From: Apoda limacodes
Taxonomy: Eukaryota > Arthropoda > Insecta > Lepidoptera > Limacodidae
Assembly: GCA_946406115.1 (NCBI GenBank)
Contig: OX291552.1
Coordinates: 3,596,001-3,660,000 of the forward strand
Direction of reading: 5' to 3'
DNA: 64,000 bases
Positions 37,168 to 47,299 of this stretch are shown piece by piece (position 1 is the first letter of the stretch; every line of letters starts with the position of its first letter). Both the position numbers and the translations under genes were made by a program. The notes beneath the pieces were generated by a model. The model was not told where the DNA came from and did no database searches. It saw only the letters and a list, made by a program, of their open reading frames with translations.

Positions 37168-37605
37168 GTAGGTTAGAAGTAATTTATGACTTTTAAAATT
37201 TCAACAAAACATATAAGCCCATCACAACATTTATTACAAGAATATAATCATTTAAAAGATAATCTCTTATTGCAAGTTCCTGTATAATAACTTAAAAGAA
37301 CACTGTCTGTTGACGTAGTGGTTAATAAACGCTTTTTTCGATTTTGGAACTTTAACCTGTAGATTTCCATGTGTGTTTGTTTGTCCTTCTCTTTCTTCCT
37401 CTTAGCAACTAAGCAAAGGGATGACTTGTTTTTTTGCATATACATAGCTCGGAACGTAGGTAATAAATACTTTGACAAATATAACCGATGCAAATATCAA
37501 ACACCTACTCTTAAGTAATTTATGTCTTTCAAAATTTCATTAAAACATATTACACAATCACACCCTTTAATACAAGGGTATAATCGATTAAAAGATAATT
37601 CTTAA
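37168..37605 (+). repeat. Direct duplication, spacing about 336 bp
   Basis: 37177-37266 (AAGTAATTTATGACTTTTAA...TAATCATTTAAAAGATAATC) and 37513-37600 (AAGTAATTTATGTCTTTCAA...TAATCGATTAAAAGATAATT) are diverged direct copies. Confidence 0.6.
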
Positions 37606-38349
37606 TGCCAATGATATAATCATCATTTAAATGTAAAACGAATGGTTGTTAAGTTTGACCGCATTTTTAACAAGGCTACACGTTGAGAGAAATACGTACA
37701 AAGACGTAGATAGAAAAGGTATCAAACTGTGACCCAGGTGTGCAGCAGTTACGGGTATGTACCTACAATAACAGCAACCATTTTCCTGTCTTATGAAAAC
37801 ATTAATACTTTCACTTCTTTCTGCAATTAGTTAGGTTTATCTTTATTTCATTCTAATATTTATTACCGAAAATACGATATTAAGTCTTAAATTACATATA
37901 AGTACATATCCTAATCTTAAACCTTAATAATACAAACTTATATATAAATGTTTCTGAAAGTCTGTTTGTTGGTTTATTATTGCTTGAGATCCTACAAGAA
38001 TAATCTAGAGCCAAACCTTGCTATATCACAGTTTCTTATTATAATCAAGGACTTGTTTGTCATAGAAATTGCATGCCAATAACCGTATTTAGCGCGGGCA
38101 AAAGCTAGGTTATAAACAAAGTAAAATGGGGGCTTAGAGGACAAATTATCTTAAAAATGATAATGGTAAATATTACTGAAAAGCAAAAAAATACTTCATT
38201 TGGTAAATTAAGTAAAACTGCATTCAAAGATTTATGCATAAATCACCTGTTCCGGACCGGAAGTCGAACCTATGAAATATGAGAGGAAAATATTCTGTAT
38301 TTTATGAAATAAGTACAGAGCCGTTCATACGGTCAATTTATTTTATACA
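37606..38349. other. AT-rich DNA with a small family E piece
   Basis: 38060-38110 has CCGTATTTAGCGCGGGCAAA from family E. Nothing else. Confidence 0.45.
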
Positions 38350-38750
38350 ACATGACTAGCTTTTGCCCGCATTTCCACCCGCCCTAAAGTCGGTTATCGG
38401 TATAGGATTTTAACGGCAGCTCCTCAATTATAGGACAAAAACCGACTAACACTTGACGTTTTCAAGTGTACTATGTCCTTTCTCGGGACTCAAACTATCT
38501 ACATGCTAAATTTTCTCACGGTTCCACCCACCCTAAAGTCGGTTATCGGTGTAGGATTTCCACGGCAGCTCCTCAATTATAGGACAAAAACCGACTAACA
38601 CTTGACGTTTTCAAGTGGACTATGTCCTTTCTCGGGACTCAAACTATCTACATGCCAAATTTCATCTTAATCGGTACAGCGGCTTAAGCGTGAAGAGGTA
38701 ACAGGCAGACAAACAGAGTTACTTTCTTATAATATTAGTATAGAAGTATG
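38350..38750 (+). repeat. Family E copy with a tandem duplication of about 149 bp
   Basis: The block CCCTAAAGTCGGTTATCGG...GACAAAAACCGACTAACACT...CTCGGGACTCAAACTATCTA occurs at about 38375-38515 and again at 38524-38665, nearly identical. The tail TAATATTAGTATAGAAG closes the element. Confidence 0.7.
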
Positions 38751-40429
38751 GATTACAAAAAATATTACTTAATTACACAAAGAAAAATATATAAATATTT
38801 ATTACTTATTTATTAGGTTACCTTAGCTAACTTGTAACAGTGCAATTTTTATCTATTTCATCTTTATTTAAAACATGTTATTTAAAAGACATTGATCCCT
38901 GTTAATGATTCCTTTTGACCTATGTCATAAAATACAGCTGTTTTCATATCTCACAGGTTCAATTCCTGACTCAAACTTTATAATTATTAAAAAAAATAAA
39001 GGAATGTATATCCTTTCAGTAAAATTTGCAATCAATATTTATGGTACTCTCCCAACTCCCAACCACGGCCTTTCGTTTTCACCCTGAATTTGTTTGTTAC
39101 TTCACATCAGGGGCGGATCTAGCGGGGGGCGATAGGGGCGATCGCCCCCCCTAAGGACGGCCGAGGAAGAAATGAATTGTAACATTTTTTTAAATATATA
39201 ACTTTTATAACATATAAATTAAATATAAGAAATACTTGGGGTTACTTGGGTTTGTACGAGCTGGGTTGATTGGGTAACTTAAGTTTGCAGAATCAAAGTT
39301 CAAAAAATACCTTCAGATCTTATGATCGCCCACCTAAACTTTTGTTCTGCTTGCTTCACGTCGTTATTTAGCATTCAATTTACCCGACTTTAAGCGAAAA
39401 GATAGTTAGAGAGACATAGCAGAATTTGTAAGCGGTAAAATGTAGAAGGGAATTAAAAGGTCAGTTAGTTTTGAACGTAGAGAGAATTTTTTTATGTAGA
39501 TTTTTTTACTCTATTCTTGGTTCACCCAATATCATAAATGTAATTATGACAAGTAAGGAAGTATTTTATTGTTTTTTTAAGTATTAATTACCAAAACGCA
39601 GTAATGAGAATCTAAACGACAAAAAGTCTAAGAAGTAGTTAGATTTTTATTCGTCGCTATTAAACAGAAGGTTATGGTCAACGCAAAAAGCTAATTCAGT
39701 TTTTTAAATCAACAGTTTCTAAAAATAAATGTAACAAAAAGTAGTCTACTTAAAGTTATTTAACATAAAAAATAGATTTACAGAAATAATATATAGCTAG
39801 CTCATGAAATTCGTCTCCTACGGGAACCATTTTCGGGGATAAAAATATACGATTATCCTATTTCCTTTTCCAGAGTAACTGTCGCTTTCCAAATAATAAT
39901 ACATATTTTTAATTCGATTTCCGAGGGAACTCCTAACTAACCTAGTAAAACAATACTTTATGCCCCTTCCAAATTATAAGGAACTCAGACAGCAAAGAGA
40001 CATAGATACTCAATTTTATTAGGTATATTACTTAAGTACTTGAGTCCACACGCACGTGGAATCATATTGCGAAAACATGCACATATACATTTACATCTCA
40101 CCTCTCGAAACCTTATTCAATGAGTTTCGAGAGGCAAGATGTAGGTACCTACTTCGATATATTTTACTCCCTAGTACGCGAGACCCGAGTTCTCCAGATT
40201 TTCTCAGGGTAAGCTCGTACGTAGTCGATTAAATGCTAGGGTAAGCTAACAATTTTACAATAGCAGTGATTGAGATTTGAGTTCTGAGCTATACAAATAA
40301 AGTTGTGTTTTAATTATTTTATAATTACATGGAATATAAGGTAAAAATTTACTAGATGGATATATAGATACATAGGTAACAGACAGACAGACAGAGTTAC
40401 TTTCGCATTAAAATATTAATATGGATATA
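38751..40429. other. AT-rich DNA around the hAT-like end
   Basis: 40095-40145 contains an inverted pair CCTCTCGAAACC / GAGTTTCGAGAGG. No gene. Confidence 0.45.
39109..39165 (+). mobile_element. Possible hAT transposon terminus
   Basis: CAGGGGCGGATCTAGCGGGG, then GGGGCGATCGCCCCCC. CAGGGGCGG... is a usual hAT terminal repeat start. No matching opposite end was seen within the next 2 kb. Confidence 0.45.
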
Positions 40430-40900
40430 TAAGTTAATTTGTATCTTTGTTCGTTCTTCTTTGATTTCGTAACGGAGCATCCAATTGAGCTGAAATTTGT
40501 CACTGGGATAGTTAAAAACAAGGAGAAGGAAAAAGGCTAATTTTCATTCCGGAAAATTCAAAAGTTAACTATAACCAAATTTCGCGTGGACGAACTATAG
40601 CCGCAGCGAAAGCTTGCAGTAGAAAACATTTTTAATAAAAGGATTGCCGTAGGAATCTCACGCTGTTTGATAATTAATTAAGCCAGTATACACAATAATG
40701 CAAAAAAAAATTTCATTGCAACGGAGCAACCAACTGATCCTATTTTTGGCACAAAAATAGTTGAAGGGACGGAGAAGATGTTAGTATACTTTTTATCTCA
40801 ATTAATCTAGGGCTAAAATACTCAAAGATCGAGGGGTATCTAGCCGTAGGAATTCCAAAGCGATGACCAAATTCAGTGCGGGAAAATAATAAGCTCAATA
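40430..40900 (+). repeat. Two family E fragments in a row
   Basis: First piece with GTAACGGAGCATCCAATTGA (40470), second with GCAACGGAGCAACCAACTGA (40718); each continues into diverged family E body. Confidence 0.45.
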
Positions 40901-42871
40901 AAATTTGAGAATTGAATAATTTATTTGCAATAAAAGGCACTGCAACGGACCTTTCGAAGTTACTTATTTTTATCCATACAGATCATACAATCTTAAACAT
41001 AATGTATGGCTTGCCGTCAAAATGGCCATTAACATCACAGCACAAGTAATATTTTTTGACAACCATTGTTTGCTTTAAGTTAAGGCCTACACCTTAATTA
41101 ATTGTTTGGTCGATGCCCCGCGGCCATGTTAATTGTTTTATTACTTTTATTATTGATAACGTCTATACCACTTTATTGTTATACGTACGTAACTATTATA
41201 TAATAAAACAAAATATTATGTGCTGTCTATTGTCTGTATTATTATGACGAAGTTAGAAGAAAGTCAGAATAGAAAGGTTATTAAAAAGAGAATGAATTTT
41301 AGCATAAAACATTGAATTAGAACAAAACAGTTGTATCATTATTTAGAATTTATACAAAAACATGGTAGGGCTAATAGTTTAAGAGATAGAAAGCGATTTT
41401 AACATAGCTTTTAAGTGGAACAATATAGAATGATTTATTATGTAGATAATAATTATATGGCAACACAAATGTGAAAGCGAAGCTGCAGACCGTAATTTTT
41501 GCTCGGTGCTGGAGAATTTGTGGAAAACATGTAAGTACAAGAGAGTTCATTTGAAAAAGTTTCTAGTACGCCAGACTGGGATTCGACAGAAAAATATATA
41601 CAAGACCTACTCTTAACCCTCGACACCCGCGAGAGTACCTCTTTGTTGAAAGGCCTCTTTGTTGTGGGTATTGATCATAGCCTAAATATGATTAAACCTT
41701 TGAAAAAAAATTAAACAGGTATTACGGCACAGCATTTATTTAAAAGGATTATCAGAAGTTATTTCTAAAAATGTAGCTTAAAAGGAATGAAATAATCCCT
41801 AATATCATAAGTTAAATATAATTTAATCTTAATCTGTTGTTCACTTTACCTTGTATTTTACTTTTTTTTTGTAAACTCAAAAAAACTATGATTTAGGTTC
41901 AAAATATGAAAAAAGCGAAATCAGATAAAAACAGCGACATTTAAAGGTAGAATGTTCTACCTCGTGACTTTTCATATTTGAGCCAAAATTTTAAGTTTAC
42001 GAAATAAAACAGTGTTTATAAACAGCAATTCGATTACTAGGAACTAACAAGTTTTCGCGAAACTTAAGTTCAGTTCAGTATATATGTACATCACAGTATA
42101 TCAGTATATATCATGTCGTATTTCGTGCGACTGAAACCGGTAAAATTAAAAAGCAAAACCCTATCTTAATACAAAATTACAGCCAATTATAAATGCTAGT
42201 TATAAAGATTAGATTAGTAAATACTTAGATTAGATTAGATTTGTAATTTTTAATAATTTTGTATTTATTAAGGCAGAAATATATTCTTAAAGGTTTCCGT
42301 AAGCCCTAACGAGTATGAGAGATGAGTAGAGTGTGACCCGGAGGTCAAACTAGTCTTCCGCATAGGTTAGTGTTAGGTAACTGACAGTCATTTGTGTACT
42401 TAAACATTGGTCTGAATAAAAGCAGTGAATAACTAATGAAAATTGAATTCAATAAATATTTCTCTAATTATAATGGCTAAGGTCAGTAACATTCAGATCG
42501 AAATCTTTGCATTTTCGAATTTATAAGAATTCATGCACTTAGCTTGTATAGCTAGCTAGCATTAATATTTTTTCGTGCATTGTATTGTGAATGTAGGTTG
42601 TATTTATTTATAAACTTTATTATTTATTAATTATATTAAGTAAAATTAAAGCTAAAGCTCGAACGATGTCGGTAAAATTCATATTTCAAGTAAGTCCTAT
42701 GTAGGAAAGCTTACACAGAAGTTTAAAGCTAAGTTCAGCAAACTTTTAGCAAAAGAAATCGAGACGGAATGTAGTAAATACTTAATTCCGATTTGAAAAA
42801 GGTAAGGTAGTTAAGGTCATCATAAAACTACCTATCTGAGTAAAAGTTCCCAAGTTGTTAACTGGTTAGGT
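40901..42871. other. AT-rich DNA, nothing recognised
   Basis: No exon-like block found before 42.87 kb. Confidence 0.45.
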
Positions 42872-42979
42872 ATGGCTACGTCTGCAACCAATCTGCATAA
42901 CGGACAATGACCTCGATATGGCTGCACCGATGCATGTGGCATTTCACGAGTGCAGTTCATGCGATGCGCTTAGACACCG
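42872..42979 (+). other. Possible isolated exon
   Basis: GC-richer block between AACTGGTTAG (acceptor-like) and CACC|GTAAGTATAG (strong donor). One frame is open across it, with CITDNDLDMAAPMHVAFHEC followed by SSCDALRH. No domain recognised, no partner exons found. Confidence 0.22.
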
Positions 42980-43496
42980 TAAGTATAGACAAGTACAAGT
43001 ACACCTTACTACCTTACTACATATTTGCGTCTAGCAAAAATAAATATTGAACGCTTGAGAGTATAAATGATATTTTTTAGAGATAAAAATTTCTAGATAA
43101 AAAAGTACTAAATTAATTTAATATTAAAAAATCATTTTTAATTTTAAGTAATTTAGGTAGCAGACCCATATGCAGGGAAATTAAAATTTAATTTACAACA
43201 ATACAATATATATATATATAAGATCTATATATATCATCACAAATCAAGTGATCGCAGTAGACATTTGACAAGCGCTGCGCAAACTATTGTCCAACCGAGA
43301 TTTGAGTAACTTTTAATTGTAAATTGATTTATATGTCACTTAGTGACAGCAGCAGCACGTGACACGTGTATAGTGCAACAAACTTTTTTGACGCGGTCTA
43401 CAAATTAAACTACAATCATCATATTGAAATAGTGTGACATTACAACGATACTAGCGACCAAACACCCAAGGTCGGAAAAGTTTGTTGCGCTATAAA
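42980..43496. other. AT-rich spacer
   Basis: Contains the (TA)n tract at 43203-43236. GCGC-rich 43270 is unassigned. Confidence 0.4.
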
Positions 43497-43862
43497 GCCG
43501 GGTCCTGTGCTCGTGTTTCGGCGGAACATTACACAAAACATTGTTTCGCTACAACCTTTTTTTGTTAAAACAATGTTTTTGCTTTCCATGCTCGAAGGAA
43601 AACATTTAAACATTTACACCCGCGAGGGTATGGGGGCTGGGTACAGACATTAATTTCGTTCGTAAATATGATCTGTGGTATTTAAATATTTACTCTGTGG
43701 CGGTAATTTTATTTACTGAAAATACGTCATTTGGACAATAAATGTTTTTTAAAACATTAAACAACAATACCAAAGCAGGAGGCAGCACGTGCATTAAACA
43801 AAACATGTTTTATGTACGAGTTTTTGTGTAATGTTTCGGTGGGGCACGACCAGGAGACCCGG
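43497..43862. repeat. MITE with terminal inverted repeats of about 45 bp
   Basis: Left CCGGGTCCTGTGCTCGTGTT and CGGAACATTACACAAAACA; right TTTTGTGTAATGTTTCGGTG and GGAGACCCGGC. The middle contains a second, imperfect AAACATTG/CAATGTTT pairing. Confidence 0.7.
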
Positions 43863-44072
43863 CTGTGTGACAGACAGAAATAAGTTACCAAAAAGAGTTT
43901 GTATATAATAAGGTTGGCTATAAAAGTTGTGCATTTGAGTAGGTACTATCGGGGAGCCTGTTTGTAAAGTGACTACGCGTACGAAGTTTTACAATGTTGT
44001 TACTACTGTAGTAATCTTCAAAATATATAAAAAATTGACGATTCAAAAGGGTCATAAAAAAACTCTTTGTTT

Positions 44073-44562
44073 TTGAAGTGAAAACTTCTTTAGCGGCGTT
44101 GTGCACTTTTTTGGTATAGGTATAAAATGTTAAACTCGCGTCAGGTCACGTGTCCTGATCGAAAATTCATAAAAAATTCGTAAGACGGAACTCGCGTCAG
44201 ATTTATTTACATTAGGTTAGTTTTTGTGATGGGTAAAAATGATAAACTCACGACAGACTGATCGGCAGACCGAAACCATAATGCCACGCCATAAAAATTC
44301 GCAAGACGGAAACCATAATGCCACGCCATAACATCTGATCGAAAATTTTATTTTCAATATATGGCGATTATGAGTGGTACAGGGAGGTTGGATTTGGGAT
44401 TTTAATTCTATGACAGATTGAGATGTCAAATATGCTACGTCAAAAAAGGAAATAAACAGACATTATTATTTAAAATAAATAAATATGTATACGAAGTGAT
44501 GGAAAGTAAATAGCTAGATGTTTTCGCTTCTGCCGGCACTCTCGGAGTGCATCCCGTTTTTT
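44073..44562 (+). repeat. Family A repeat, copy with internal duplication
   Basis: Same ends as the copy at 10952. The inner part contains two versions of the AAACTC-CG...CACG and GACGGAA...CC blocks (44128-44200 and 44235-44325), suggesting an internal duplication of about 100 bp. Confidence 0.6.
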
Positions 44563-44565
44563 TTT

Positions 44566-44690
44566 GTTGGACATTACACAGCTTCGTCTGGTCCCAAACT
44601 AAGCAAAGCTATGGCTACCAGACAACGAATACAAATACATATATATACTTTTTTATTTATAAATACATACATATTATAAATTTAAATAAA
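44566..44690 (-). mobile_element. tRNA-derived SINE, tail fragment
   Basis: Carries only the distal part of the family at 54.2 kb (ACATTACACAGCTTCGTCTGG, plus AGCAAAGCT and CCAGACAACGAATACAAATAC on the plus strand). The tRNA-like head is missing. It directly abuts a family A copy ending near 44562. Confidence 0.6.
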
Positions 44691-45991
44691 TACGTTTTGA
44701 CCTTTAAAAACCCTATATGTTTTTAAACTTATTCATAAGAGGTAAAATGTAATTTTTGTTAAACATATACTAGTACAAAGGTTATAAACTGCGTGACACT
44801 CAAAAGTTATTTGTAAATAATAATTTAAAACTTTCCCAATTCTTAAATAAGGTAAGTTTATTGGAAAACGTCTTATTAGGTAGTATAGTTTAAAATAGAC
44901 ATTAGATTTTCGCAGCTTCATTGATTTCAACGGTGCGTAAAGTGTAAGCGTGATCGCAGAGAGTGGTATACCATATTTGGTGTAACAGCATTTTGATTAC
45001 TTCAGTTATCTTCAAATTTTTAAGCCTAAAGTCGTAAGAGTGTAAGTATGAAATATCCTGACTTTTATAATTTCAGATGATAAAATTATGACAACATAAA
45101 AATTGGTAGTCATTAGTATTAATAGTAAATAACTATAATAATTGTAGATTATATATTTATTTTAACTTTTTTTTTTATTAATTGATTTATTAATTTTTTT
45201 TATTAATTAATTTTTTTTTTTGTATCAGTCCCTTTCTTAAGATCTGTGGCAAGAAATGTATTACTGAGTTATATATAAAATACACACTTATTAAGTTCTT
45301 TTCGTTTTACTTTTATGTACAATAAAGCATTAAGAATATTAATAATATTATATGGAAATATTTTATTTTATGTATGTAATGGTTCCTTATCAATAAGACA
45401 TTGTTCACCCCTTTCCCCCACAAGGGGGACTGGTGACCTTAGCAGAATATCTATGAAGGCTTATATCTAGAAGCGCACGTATTATGGCGCGTTTAGTCTA
45501 AATCGATATGTTGATTCTCTGACTGAGCAGAAAACAATATATTTGTGACCTACCAATTATACCAAAAAGCCAAGGAGAAAATCATGAACAAACATGACAA
45601 CTGGGATGGGAAATTTTTCACTTGTCAGAAAATCCATTGTATCTTTTAAATTCTCATTGTATAATAGTCGATAAAAAGTAGAACAATGTAATAAAACACT
45701 AGTAAAAAGGTGGTTACCAATGGTTATGTTTTGTTAAGTACGTATTTTATAATCGGTACTTAAAATACCCTATATTATTCGTAAAGTTAAGTTAACGATG
45801 ATGAATAAAAAGAACACTATTCTTTATTTAAATTCAAAAACCTACCTATCCGTTAAATAAATTCAATTTCAGATTTTTAATTGCGATAGCGTATGATTGA
45901 TACTCGTAGGTTTACGATAGGGACCAGTCTCTTAACGCCTAGGTACTTATGTGTTCACATAATAAGTTAAAAAAACAACAAAACAACTTAC
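44691..45991. other. AT-rich DNA
   Basis: T-rich tracts at 45165-45222 and a CCCCCACAAGGGGG hairpin at 45415-45428. Nothing coding. Confidence 0.45.
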
Positions 45992-46062
45992 CTTAGAAGT
46001 CCGTTTTAAGCGACGCCGAAATCCAGTTAAGTAAAGCACACCATAAATGAAGAAAACGACAT
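45992..46062 (-). CDS. Candidate first exon with frame break
   Basis: Ends at a perfect donor CTAAG|GTAAGT. ATG at 46062-46060 opens only a 12-codon frame ending in TAA. One base off, the same stretch reads FFIYGVLYLTGFRRRLKRTS, hydrophobic then basic as in a secretory signal, and that frame ends in phase 0, as the exon starting at 17146 requires. No AG acceptor exists inside that frame, so it is not an ordinary internal exon. Either it is a 5' UTR exon, or the run of four T at 46055-46058 carries a one-base error or mutation, or the donor is coincidental. Confidence 0.25.
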
Positions 46063-46135
46063 GCAGTAGATATTACGTAATCAATTTGAAGTAGAACGTA
46101 TTTTAAAATGTAGGCCGATTGGTTTTCTTACTTCA
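46063..46135 (-). promoter_or_regulatory. Possible promoter for the exon at 46062
   Basis: On the minus strand, upstream of the ATG, lie CCAATCGG and then a TATA-like TTTTAAAATA about 45 bases before the ATG, with space for a short leader. Short leaders and small first exons are common in insect cuticle-type genes. This is a pattern match only, and an inverted-repeat element begins right next to it. Confidence 0.25.
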
Positions 46136-46580
46136 ATGAAAGATTTGGTTTTACCTTCTCGCACGTTCCACGTATAGTTCGAGAGATTACGTCCAAAATC
46201 ATTTATCATCGTTTCAAGGCCAAAAGTTAAGAAATTCTTAGAATTAGCTCATACTGAACCCGATTAGATGTACTGTCAAATGAAAAAAAATGTCAAAAGT
46301 CAATTTTGAGTTTACGAGTTATAGGTGACATATTAATTATATATACATGGCCCGGTTCATTTGTTTTTTAATTATTTTTATGGCTGATAGGCTTACCAAA
46401 ATACCGTTCTCAGACATTTTTATTCAAAAGCTAAAAAAAATTAGCAGAAATACCTCGCCACGAAGCTTTGACATCGTTGACAGTTACTACACATGACGAC
46501 GTGTTCAGTATTACCTAATCTAAGAATTTTATCAGTTTTGGCCGTAAAACGATAGTACATGATTTTGGTCGTGGTTTCTG
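46136..46580. repeat. Inverted-repeat element near the 3' side of the large gene
   Basis: 46190-46260 read on the minus strand (GTTCAGTATGAGCTAATTCT...GATTTTGGACGT) matches 46503-46572 on the plus strand (GTTCAGTATTACCTAATCTA...GATTTTGGTCGT), roughly three quarters identical by eye, with about 240 bases between the arms. Confidence 0.55.
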
Positions 46581-47143
46581 GGACTAGCAGATTTATACAA
46601 TTTTAATTTTATGAAGACGGTTAAAAATATATCAATAATTCGCATAATCAAGATAATGATAATTAATAAATAGAAGATTTATGATCTGAAAGTTCATTTA
46701 AGCACGTTAAAAAAATATATAAATATGTTTTAAAAATCACGCAAATAATAAAATCGTTCCAATTAACAATTTATTACACATTTTTTATTGCTTTTAAACT
46801 TTTTACAATACAAAAATGCTTGCTTCACATATCATATAAACTGTAGCTATATGCATATCCTATCCTTCACAGGTAGGTACATATTAGAAGTGGTAACGAT
46901 CCAAGTTATTAATAATATAAAATAATTAAATATCCCTATTGCTAAAAGACATTTTGTAATCGAAAGTCTTAACTATACCAAATCGAACTAAAAATAAAAA
47001 TATACATTTTTTGGTATAATAAAACTTCCATAACACCTAGAATACCTAAGTTAAAGCTATAAATCTCTAATTATATTTATTTGACTATAGTGAAACTGTT
47101 GAGTTTCCATAATTTATATACAAACACTCTCATAAGTTTCTAA
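46581..47143. other. Spacer beyond the 3' end of the large gene
   Basis: AT-rich, no frame. Confidence 0.45.
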
Positions 47144-47149
47144 TTTATT
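47144..47149 (-). terminator. Poly(A) signal of the large gene
   Basis: AATAAA on the minus strand about 150 bases after the stop codon, in the context CATAATAAATTAG. It is the first canonical signal after the stop and gives a short 3' UTR. The cleavage site itself cannot be placed by eye. Confidence 0.5.
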
Positions 47150-47299
47150 ATGACCCTGAAATATAACATTTGGACTCGGAAGAAACTTATATAAAATTCC
47201 ATTTGATGGACCCATGTGAGTCGCCATATTTATGGCCAAAAAATTAAGTAAAACAACATAAATACAAACCTTTTTACTCTACGTTGATCCTGTTTCCGG

